A program made the position numbers and the translations under genes. A DNA stretch of 7,304 nt from JAYTJL01 sp043731125 (GTDB lineage: Bacteria; Patescibacteriota; Saccharimonadia; Saccharimonadales; UBA10212): NCBI GenBank assembly GCA_043731125.1, contig JAYTJL010000072.1, positions 1 to 7,304 of the forward strand. Direction: 5' to 3'. This document shows positions 1-4,926 of the stretch, piece by piece; within the stretch, counting starts at the first letter, position 1, and every line of letters starts with the position of its first letter. The notes beneath the pieces are model-generated. The model made no database searches, had not been told where the DNA came from, and saw only the letters and a program-made list of their open reading frames with translations.

Positions 1-449
1 GCAATTTCATTTTCGACTTCTTTAACGCGCGATGCTGACTTATCGATTTTATTAATAATCACGATTGGTTTCAGTTCATATGCTAGCGCCTTAGTGAGTA
101 CAAACTTAGTTTGAGGCATGGGCCCTTCCTGCGCGTCTACAATTAATAAGCAGCCATCGGCCATGTTTAGCGTACGCTCCACCTCACCCGAAAAGTCTGC
201 GTGTCCTGGGGTATCTATAATGTTTATTCTGTAATCATCTTTTTGCACCGCTGTAACTTTAGCGGTAATTGTTATGCCACGCTCACGTTCCTGGTCACCG
301 CTGTCCATGATTAGGTCTTGGGTCATCTCTGCCTGGTTACCACGAAAAGTCTGCGACTGCTTTAAAAGCCCATCTACAAGAGTGGTCTTACCATGGTCAA
401 CATGAGCAATAATAGCTATGTTCCTAATTTTTGTCGGGTCTTGTTTCAT
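1..449 (-). CDS. typA: Translation GTPase TypA/BipA, N-terminal part (cut by window edge)
   Basis: TypA (BipA) is a ribosome-binding GTPase of the EF-G/LepA superfamily linked to ribosome assembly and to growth in cold or stress. The first 149 codons are present: most of the G domain, about a quarter of a protein that is usually near 600 residues. Visible motifs are the P-loop AHVDHGKT (15-22), the switch I stretch ERERGITI (54-61), DTPGHADF (79-86) and NKID (133-136). The runs GEVERTLNMADG and EGPMPQTKFVL are typical of TypA rather than EF-G or LepA. The start is the ATG next to IRNIAIIAHVDHGK, which matches the usual TypA N-terminus. No Shine-Dalgarno precedes it; a hairpin and six U residues lie there instead. 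The gene continues beyond position 1, so its C-terminus cannot be judged. Confidence 0.96.
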   Translation of the reverse strand, partial: MKQDPTKIRNIAIIAHVDHGKTTLVDGLLKQSQTFRGNQAEMTQDLIMDSGDQERERGITITAKVTAVQKDDYRINIIDTPGHADFSGEVERTLNMADGCLLIVDAQEGPMPQTKFVLTKALAYELKPIVIINKIDKSASRVKEVENEI

Positions 450-473
450 AAAAAATAGCGCCCTAGTAGCGCC
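450..473 (-). promoter_or_regulatory. Hairpin plus U6 tract abutting the typA start codon
   Basis: On the typA sense strand two copies of GGCGCT (468-473 and 457-462) flank the loop ACTAG. As RNA they pair with four G-C pairs and a G-U wobble at each end. The stem is followed by A and six U residues that touch the AUG. This is the shape of a short intrinsic terminator, in the place where a ribosome binding site would normally be. It could attenuate typA, stop read-through from upstream, or control initiation. The pairing is visible; the function is inferred. Confidence 0.45.
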
Positions 474-493
474 TTTACTAACTATTAGCTTAG

Positions 494-521
494 ATTATAC
501 CATAAGCTCTAAATTTATCAA
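494..521 (-). promoter_or_regulatory. typA promoter
   Basis: Reading toward typA, TTGATA (516-521) lies 16 bp before TATAAT (494-499). A TG one base upstream of the -10 makes it an extended -10 element. Transcription would start near 487 and give a leader of about 40 nt that contains the hairpin next to the start codon. The -10 is a perfect consensus and the -35 matches at four of six positions. Confidence 0.7.
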
Positions 522-562
522 AGAAGTAAAGATAAATAGCTATCCCCTTCAGAGTAAATAAA

Positions 563-1093
563 TTAAGGCCGTGTCCACTTAATCAGTGCCGCAACTGCCG
601 GAATCACAAGACCAACAATGAACCCAGAGATGAACCGACCATGCTTTTCCCACTCAGCCTCAATTAAGCCTATTGGAAACCGTAAAATACTGTCAGTCAG
701 GTCTGTGTCCCCATCCTGACTTACCCTTAGTACAGATATCCTGTCTCTTGGTAGTACCTCTATATACCCCTTGTTTTCGCATTGTTCCAATAGGTTTAGT
801 GCTTGTTGGTCGGTCATTTTTTTCCTGATCGCAAAATCCTGCACAAAAACAGCGGCTACGAACTTTTGTTCGTCGATCTCTAAGAACTTGCGAGGTACAT
901 GCGCTTTATGAAATTTCAGAGTCTCCTTTTCAAGATCACGAGTCATGCGCCACATGTTATAGACCTTTTTCATATGTTCAAGTATACCCTCAAGTAAATC
1001 AGAGGACGAACTCAGCTTACTTACTCTGAGAGGATAGTCTTTAATAGAAATACTTGACTTGTTAAGGATTGTTAATTCATAAGCATGTTGCAT
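563..1093 (-). CDS. Unrecognised protein with C-terminal membrane anchor, possible winged-helix segment
   Basis: I do not recognise a family for this 176-residue protein. The first 150 residues look soluble. Residues about 70-125 alternate helices with a strand-turn-strand (QQALNLLEQCENKGYIEVLPRDR) that resembles a winged-helix fold, but this is only an impression. Residues 153-172 form one hydrophobic helix ending KWTRP, so the protein is probably tail-anchored with its bulk in the cytoplasm. The gene lies between typA and ssrA on the typA strand. Its ATG overlaps the putative -35 of the divergent ssrA promoter, and no Shine-Dalgarno precedes it. A minus-strand TATAAC at 1109-1114 could serve as its -10, which would make the two promoters back to back. 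Later in-frame ATGs (codons 41 and 50) are alternatives. Confidence 0.7.
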   Translation of the reverse strand: MQHAYELTILNKSSISIKDYPLRVSKLSSSSDLLEGILEHMKKVYNMWRMTRDLEKETLKFHKAHVPRKFLEIDEQKFVAAVFVQDFAIRKKMTDQQALNLLEQCENKGYIEVLPRDRISVLRVSQDGDTDLTDSILRFPIGLIEAEWEKHGRFISGFIVGLVIPAVAALIKWTRP

Positions 1094-1116
1094 ATGGGGT
1101 AGAATGGTGTTATAAT
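1088..1116 (+). promoter_or_regulatory. ssrA promoter
   Basis: The -10 is a perfect TATAAT (1111-1116) with TG one base upstream (1108-1109), an extended -10. A weak -35, TTGCAT, lies at 1088-1093 with a 17-bp spacer. The mature tmRNA begins 9 bp after the -10, so little or no 5' leader needs to be removed. The element overlaps the start of the divergent gene at 1093. Confidence 0.75.
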
Positions 1117-1125
1117 TGTAGTTAC

Positions 1126-1521
1126 GGGGCTGATATTAGCTCGACGGTTGACCCTTAACAAGCTAGCATGTCAGGTCGGTTTGCACTGAACGTTATCCGG
1201 TGCAACAAAATAGATGCAAAATCTCTATTTAATCGTGTATCAGTAGCGCTCTTCGGAACGCCTGCTACCGTATCAGCTACAGCCTAATCGCTATAGCCGC
1301 GCATAGTTTGACACCAGATAAAACTTACGCGCGTCATATTTTCTGGTTGCTCTAGTCTTTGGTAGTCCGCCAGAGGCAAGTTAAGACTATTGGACTGCGC
1401 TCACCAGCCTTTTTTGACCATTTCCCGGGGCTTGAGCAAAGAAACAATTAAATGGTAAATACCTGTAGCCATATAGCAAGTTAACAATCGGACCCGGTTG
1501 CAATTACCGGCAGCTCCACCA
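1126..1521 (+). ncRNA. ssrA: tmRNA (transfer-messenger RNA)
   Basis: tmRNA rescues ribosomes stalled on broken mRNAs: it acts as alanyl-tRNA and then as a template for a degradation tag. The ends form the tRNA-like domain. GGGGCTG (1126-1132) pairs with CAGCTCC (1511-1517), followed by ACCA with CCA encoded. The 5' part resembles other tmRNAs (GGGGCTGAT, then CTCGACGG, then GCATGTC). Helix H2 is visible as TTAAC-AA-GCTA (1155-1165) against TAGC-AA-GTTAA (1474-1484). A first pseudoknot is supported by TCAG/CTGA (1171-1174 with 1186-1189) and TTGCA/TGCAA (1181-1185 with 1201-1205). The T-arm is CCGGT, loop TGCAATT, ACCGG (1494-1510); the loop has G where U55 is expected. The length of 396 nt is normal for a one-piece tmRNA. 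Confidence 0.96.
1216..1287 (+). other. Putative tmRNA tag reading frame (23 codons plus TAA)
   Basis: The resume codon is read as GCA at 1216, 10 nt after the first pseudoknot and directly after ATAGAT. This resembles the E. coli arrangement, where UAGUC precedes GCA 11 nt after PK1. The frame gives a peptide starting AKSLFNRVSV and ending ATVSATA before TAA. Tags usually run about 8-27 residues and end in small hydrophobic residues, often LAA, so the length is high but allowed and ATA is a less usual ending. A possible UUCG-capped hairpin (1243-1268) lies inside the frame. The frame one base later would give a 9-residue tag starting with Gln and ending at TAG 1244-1246. Confidence 0.6.
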
Positions 1522-1557
1522 AAAAAACATCAACAATTATATAGTTGATGTTTTTTT
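1521..1557 (+). terminator. Bidirectional intrinsic terminator after ssrA
   Basis: CATCAAC (1528-1534) and GTTGATG (1544-1550) form a perfect stem with a 9-nt AT loop. The stem is extended by A7 (1521-1527) on the left and T7 (1551-1557) on the right. On the plus strand it ends ssrA immediately after the CCA. On the minus strand the A7 becomes a U7, so it also fits as terminator for the membrane protein gene at 1573-2178. Confidence 0.92.
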
Positions 1558-1572
1558 GATACATATAACGCT

Positions 1573-2178
1573 CTAAGCTCGAGCTCTTTTTCGTTTTAAT
1601 TTGTTTGCGGGGTGAGCTTTTCTGCCGAGTAATATTGCAGCCACTATAGCTACATTAAATAGAAACACTTGGATAGGTGCCGCAAGTATTGCAAGGTCAA
1701 TTTTTCCAACAGCAAGTATGTTGATGAATGTCGCAATAATGCCTAAATACCACATAAAAATAGTTTCCGTTCCGGGGTGTTTGTAGGACTTTATGACAAT
1801 TAAAATTGCCCCTATGCCATCAGCGACTAGTACACAGATAAGAGCAAGCAGGGCCGAGTCAGTAGTCTTCCATATTACAATACTTGCAAGCGCAAGAAGT
1901 GCACAGATTACATTGACTTTGTTAACGTCTCCGTAGCCAGCATTCTTACGCAATGATAAAGAAACTAGTATCAAATTGTTTATTACGAACCAGCCATAAA
2001 AGATTAGGGATGCTCTGGCTCCCAGAGAATACTGACTAGCAAATGCAATTATGCTGAGAACCAAAAATATTCCCCAGGCTACTGTATGTGGTTTTGTTTT
2101 TTTCCGATAGGAATTATAGATATAAGGTATACCGCCTATTATTCCAATTATGGTTGCTACAATTGCTAATCCGTACAT
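1573..2178 (-). CDS. PQ-loop/SWEET-like seven-helix membrane protein
   Basis: This 201-residue protein is almost wholly hydrophobic, with about seven membrane helices (roughly 1-22, 33-52, 58-76, 87-104, 107-129, 137-157 and 161-185). It ends in a basic tail, KLKRKRARA, likely cytoplasmic. GGIPYIYNSYRKKTKPHTVA near the N-terminus resembles the PQ-loop motif of SemiSWEET and SWEET transporters, whose proline gates the channel. After a linker helix, DGIGAILIVIKSYKHPGTET looks like a second, degenerate copy without that proline. A 3+1+3 helix plan is that of SWEET-type sugar carriers, but the substrate is unknown and the family call is by eye. The ATG lies 6 bp after a possible -10 and has no Shine-Dalgarno. 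Transcription converges on ssrA and shares its terminator. Confidence 0.75.
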   Translation of the reverse strand: MYGLAIVATIIGIIGGIPYIYNSYRKKTKPHTVAWGIFLVLSIIAFASQYSLGARASLIFYGWFVINNLILVSLSLRKNAGYGDVNKVNVICALLALASIVIWKTTDSALLALICVLVADGIGAILIVIKSYKHPGTETIFMWYLGIIATFINILAVGKIDLAILAAPIQVFLFNVAIVAAILLGRKAHPANKLKRKRARA

Positions 2179-2184
2179 AAAGCT

Positions 2185-2190
2185 AGCATA
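2185..2190 (-). promoter_or_regulatory. Possible -10 of the PQ-loop gene (leaderless arrangement)
   Basis: TATGCT on the minus strand fits the TANNNT pattern and ends 6 bp before the ATG, so the transcript would start at or next to the start codon. No convincing -35 is visible. It is weak alone, but the spacing is like that of other genes in the window. Confidence 0.35.
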
Positions 2191-2197
2191 AGTGATT

Positions 2198-2213
2198 TAG
2201 GGATTAATTCCTA
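2198..2213. promoter_or_regulatory. Operator-like near-palindrome between divergent genes
   Basis: TAGGGATTAATTCCTA matches its own reverse complement at seven of eight base pairs. Its place between two divergent genes, and inside the larger inverted repeat, suits a dimeric regulator site. No regulator is assigned. Confidence 0.35.
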
Positions 2214-2286
2214 CAAGCGCAAATAGTTTACTCTAGGCAGATAGTTATTCTTAACTCTAGCTTTATGTTTTTAGTCTCTGCTACAG

Positions 2287-2292
2287 TATTAT
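2287..2292 (+). promoter_or_regulatory. Possible -10 of the gene at 2303
   Basis: TATTAT ends 10 bp before the ATG at 2303, which has no Shine-Dalgarno. Transcription would begin at or just before the start codon. The -35 region is not convincing. Confidence 0.35.
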
Positions 2293-2302
2293 GTTTTAAC
2301 AG

Positions 2303-3376
2303 ATGAGCAAAGAGGTAAAGAAAAAATCGTCCAAGAAGAAGGCAACGGCACCGAAGCCAGTTATTATTAAGCCTGAATCAAGCCAAAAGCCAAAAGCCAA
2401 AAGCCAAAAGCTAGAAAAAACGGAGATTAAGACAGAGAACCTACAAATAGAAGTGGTTAAAACGAAAAAAGATGATAAGACGGCTTCGGTAGGTAAGGCA
2501 CCAGTTAAGATTAGGGATTTTCGTTGGCTAAAAGTAAGTGGCGTTATATTTGGCATTATCATAGGCTTCGCCCTGCTCTGTGCCCTCATTTTCAACAGCA
2601 CCAACTCATCCAAGTTGACTGATTATAAAACCAGTAAAGAATTCAAAGCTTACTCTGCCTCGTTAAATCAATACTTAAAGACTAACAAGGCAGTCTATAC
2701 CCGTACATTTACGTGTAGTGCCACCCTGGACGAACTATGGCAACCTGGCACCAGCCCAATTTCTAAAAAGGTTGAACCACAGGAAGTGCAGCTAGCCCGT
2801 CAGCTGATAGACCTAAAACCAAAATGGGAAGCAGTGTCTAAGTCCTTCCCCGGCTATAGCAGTTTCTTCATTTTTAAAGTCCTGCCTTTTGACCATAGTG
2901 TCTTTAAAGATTTCCAGACCACAGCAGACCTCATTGACCGCAGCGGAGCTTTGGTCAACCACACAGAAGATTTCGGCTATTACTGCCCGGGTCATATTTA
3001 TCCTGGGGTATCAATTTTTGACTACCTTGAAGAGTACTCAAAAGACCAACCTGTCACAGAAAGCGTTGCCACCATCACCCAGCGTATGAAAGCACTGGCA
3101 GATGCTGGGAATGACTTTAACAAGTCTAAAACCCCCACCGGCTGGGGAGAAGTCCGCACTAGCTACCTTGCTTTTATGAAAAAGACTCTGGCGGACTTAA
3201 CGTCTCTTCGCGACCAAACCGCCAAGACGCCCGGCAAAATTAACATGCATACTCAGTTTGCAGAAAATAAGAAAAACCTAGAAAAAACATTGGTACAGGC
3301 AAAAACTGCTGGCCAAAAGATTGGTCCAAACCAAGCAGACCTTGCCAAGCTGTATAACAAAGTCGTGGCACCATAA
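2303..3376 (+). CDS. Unrecognised single-pass membrane protein with Lys-rich cytoplasmic N-terminus
   Basis: I do not recognise a family for these 357 residues. Residues 1-75 are low-complexity and rich in Lys, Ser and Glu, probably disordered and cytoplasmic. One helix spans about 77-97 (VSGVIFGIIIGFALLCALIF). Residues 100-357 would lie outside the cell and look folded and mostly helical, with two cysteines (C138, C228) that could form a disulfide and a Trp/Pro-containing stretch TPTGWGEV near 277-284. Codons 26-37 are built from a 7-bp tandem repeat. The gene ends 33 bp before the flavocytochrome on the same strand, with no terminator between, so co-transcription is likely. The start is the first ATG of the open frame; no Shine-Dalgarno is seen. 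Confidence 0.8.
   Translation: MSKEVKKKSSKKKATAPKPVIIKPESSQKPKAKSQKLEKTEIKTENLQIEVVKTKKDDKTASVGKAPVKIRDFRWLKVSGVIFGIIIGFALLCALIFNSTNSSKLTDYKTSKEFKAYSASLNQYLKTNKAVYTRTFTCSATLDELWQPGTSPISKKVEPQEVQLARQLIDLKPKWEAVSKSFPGYSSFFIFKVLPFDHSVFKDFQTTADLIDRSGALVNHTEDFGYYCPGHIYPGVSIFDYLEEYSKDQPVTESVATITQRMKALADAGNDFNKSKTPTGWGEVRTSYLAFMKKTLADLTSLRDQTAKTPGKINMHTQFAENKKNLEKTLVQAKTAGQKIGPNQADLAKLYNKVVAP
2380..2411 (+). repeat. Heptanucleotide tandem repeat inside a coding region
   Basis: The unit AAGCCAA occurs four times in perfect tandem (2380-2407), followed by a partial AAGC. It encodes part of the Lys-rich N-terminus of the membrane protein. Seven is not a multiple of three, so loss or gain of one unit would shift the frame before the membrane helix. 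Confidence 0.95.
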
Positions 3377-3394
3377 TATCTCCTCATTTTCAGC

Positions 3395-3400
3395 TATAAT
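3395..3400 (+). promoter_or_regulatory. Possible -10 of the flavocytochrome gene (leaderless arrangement)
   Basis: A perfect TATAAT ends 9 bp before the ATG at 3410. No -35 stands out, and there is no Shine-Dalgarno before the ATG. This gene could have its own leaderless transcript as well as read-through from the gene upstream. Confidence 0.45.
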
Positions 3401-3409
3401 TAAAGTTGA

Positions 3410-4810
3410 ATGCAACCAGATGGAAGATACTCTAACTCTGTAAAAATCAGGTCAGAAACCCTCTTTGGGTGGGGTCTAGTAACATTACTCTGTGCAATTC
3501 CAGTAATTATATGGGCAGACCTACGCACCCTAGCATCAATCAACACTTTCACTGAGTTAGTTTTTGCTCTTGGTCAACTAGCCGGCTTAGTGGGACTAGT
3601 ACTGTACTCTATCAACTTAATCCTAACTACTAGACTGCGTTTTTTAGAAAGCCTCTTTGGTGGACTAAACCGCGTCTACATAGCTCATCATATTATTGGT
3701 GGATTGGCGCTACTTTGTCTGGCATTCCATCCTTTGTTAATTGCCCTTCAATACGCTGGTGCATCAGCCTACAGCGGTGCGCTGTTATTGTTACCTAACA
3801 ACCTTTCACCAATTAACGCACTTTTTGACATTAACGCAGTGGAGCATTCAGCAGTACTCTACCAGTGGGCTCTCTTTTTTGGGATAATTGCATTCTGGGG
3901 GTTAGTTGTTCTTCTTACAATTACTTTCTTTGTAAAACTACCCTACAAGCTGTGGTTGTTCATCCACAAGTTCTTAGGCGTCGCCTTCTTTTTTGCAGGA
4001 CTGCATGTACTTTTTGTTGGTAGTGACTTGGCCCGCAGTCCAGTTCTAAAATTCTACCTACTCAGTTTTGTAGTGGCGGGCTTGGTGGCTTTTATTTACA
4101 AAACTTTAGCTAGCAATATTGTCATTAGAAAGTATAAATACAGCATAGATAGTGTAAAAACCGTCGGCGGCAATGTAAGCGAACTTTACTTAAAACCGCT
4201 CAACGCAAAGTTGCATCATTTGCCTGGTCAATTTGTCTTTGTACGGTTTCCGACCAGCAAGGCAATCAACATAGAAAAAGAGTGGCACCCTTTTTCTATT
4301 TCATCGGCCCCGTCCCAATACAACTTACGACTGAATATTAAAGCGGTTGGTGACTTTACTGCCAGCCTCATCCAACTTACGCCAGGCCAATTAGTAGAGA
4401 TAGAAGGGGCCTACGGTAAATTTAGCTACACTAAATTTAAAAATAATAACCAAATATGGATAGCGGGTGGTATCGGCATAACACCATTCTTATCAATGGC
4501 TCAAAGTCTGCCGGTGAAGGGATACAATATTGATATGTTCTACTGCGTAAATTCAACATCAGAACTCGTTGATTGGTCGGCGCTCACTGCGTTGTCCAAA
4601 AACAGTAACCATTTTCGCCTGCATACTTTTGTAAAATCAAGGAACAAGAGTTACTTAAGCGCTAAGGCAATCAACAGCACCGCTTCTCTTGCAGGAAAGG
4701 AAATATTTATTTGTGGACCGCCGGCAATGATGAAATCCTTGCGTCAACAACTTCGCAACCTTAACATACCAGCAAGTAAAATACACACTGAGGAATTTTC
4801 TATGTCATGA
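3410..4810 (+). CDS. NOX/ferric-reductase-type transmembrane flavocytochrome
   Basis: This 466-residue protein fits the ferric reductase/NADPH oxidase superfamily, which passes electrons from NAD(P)H through FAD and two haems to an acceptor across the membrane. Residues about 15-230 hold six or so membrane helices. Histidines H93 (or H94) with H107, and H186 with H199, are spaced like the bis-haem ligands of NOX2 (13 and 12 intervening residues). The cytoplasmic part is FNR-like: LPGQFVFVRF (271-280), the FAD motif HPFSISSAP (293-301), the nucleotide-binding GGIGITPF (353-360) and CGPPAM (435-440), ending near EEF (461-463). All expected parts are present and the length is normal. The final acceptor, iron, oxygen or something else, cannot be told from sequence. 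A miniprotein follows 13 bp downstream. Confidence 0.92.
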   Translation: MQPDGRYSNSVKIRSETLFGWGLVTLLCAIPVIIWADLRTLASINTFTELVFALGQLAGLVGLVLYSINLILTTRLRFLESLFGGLNRVYIAHHIIGGLALLCLAFHPLLIALQYAGASAYSGALLLLPNNLSPINALFDINAVEHSAVLYQWALFFGIIAFWGLVVLLTITFFVKLPYKLWLFIHKFLGVAFFFAGLHVLFVGSDLARSPVLKFYLLSFVVAGLVAFIYKTLASNIVIRKYKYSIDSVKTVGGNVSELYLKPLNAKLHHLPGQFVFVRFPTSKAINIEKEWHPFSISSAPSQYNLRLNIKAVGDFTASLIQLTPGQLVEIEGAYGKFSYTKFKNNNQIWIAGGIGITPFLSMAQSLPVKGYNIDMFYCVNSTSELVDWSALTALSKNSNHFRLHTFVKSRNKSYLSAKAINSTASLAGKEIFICGPPAMMKSLRQQLRNLNIPASKIHTEEFSMS

Positions 4811-4823
4811 AGAGGCTAAATAT

Positions 4824-4916
4824 ATGTGGATAAAACGCTTGGCTGGTTTTGCTATTCTGCTAGCAGTCATTGGTACACTTACCCTGATAGTCTATGGTTT
4901 GGTAACCAAACCATAG
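4824..4916 (+). CDS. 30-residue membrane miniprotein
   Basis: This short frame starts 13 bp after the flavocytochrome stop. AGAGG (4811-4815) lies 8 bp before the ATG, a sound ribosome binding site. The product begins MWIKRLAGF, continues as one hydrophobic helix (about residues 6-24) and ends YGLVTKP. The positive N-terminus suggests it stays in the cytoplasm. The position suggests a small partner of the flavocytochrome, much as small subunits accompany other membrane redox enzymes, but that is inference. Its last seven codons and stop lie inside the terminator palindrome and overlap the 3' end of the convergent MarR gene by 25 bp. Its reality rests on the binding site, spacing and membrane-protein composition. 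Confidence 0.68.
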   Translation: MWIKRLAGFAILLAVIGTLTLIVYGLVTKP

Positions 4917-4926
4917 AGGTTTTTTT
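4892..4926 (+). terminator. Intrinsic terminator inside the overlap of two convergent genes
   Basis: CTATGGTTTGG (4892-4902) and CCAAACCATAG (4906-4916) form a perfect 11-bp stem with a 3-nt loop. AGG and seven T residues (4920-4926) follow on the plus strand. It ends the flavocytochrome-miniprotein transcript. On the minus strand no T-run follows the stem, so it is a weak terminator at best for the MarR gene. The stem is also coding sequence on both strands. Confidence 0.9.

Larger units (their letters stand above)
2176..2267. repeat. 11-bp perfect inverted repeat in the divergent intergenic region
   Basis: CATAAAGCTAG (2176-2186) and CTAGCTTTATG (2257-2267) are exact reverse complements about 70 bp apart. 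The left arm contains the start codon of the minus-strand PQ-loop gene. The right arm places an identical CTAGCTTTATG on the plus strand 36 bp before the other divergent gene. The ATG in the right arm opens a 13-codon frame whose TGA (2304-2306) overlaps the ATG at 2303. The arms could be paired regulator sites or a duplicated start region. The repeat is certain; its role is not. Confidence 0.5.

Noticed and set aside
1491..1521. tRNA 3' end (T-arm, acceptor and CCA)
   Set aside because: The matching acceptor strand is 360 bp upstream and the tmRNA pseudoknot, H2 helix and tag lie between, so it is ssrA and not a tRNA gene.
1573..2178. Microbial rhodopsin
   Set aside because: Seven helices fit, but no lysine lies in the middle of the last helix to bind retinal, and the N-terminus carries a PQ-loop-like motif.
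1160..2189. The 10-mer AAGCTAGCAT shared by ssrA (1160-1169) and the divergent intergenic region (2180-2189)
   Set aside because: In ssrA it is part of helix H2 and the conserved segment after it; a single match of a word built on the palindrome GCTAGC is not enough to propose a common site.
2296..2613. Minus-strand open frame of about 105 codons
   Set aside because: It lies antisense to the Lys-rich N-terminus of the membrane protein; its Phe/Leu-rich content is the complement of Lys and Glu codons. No ribosome binding site or separate support.
2813..3089. Short open frames on both strands
   Set aside because: Both lie wholly inside the larger plus-strand gene in other frames and show no independent signals.
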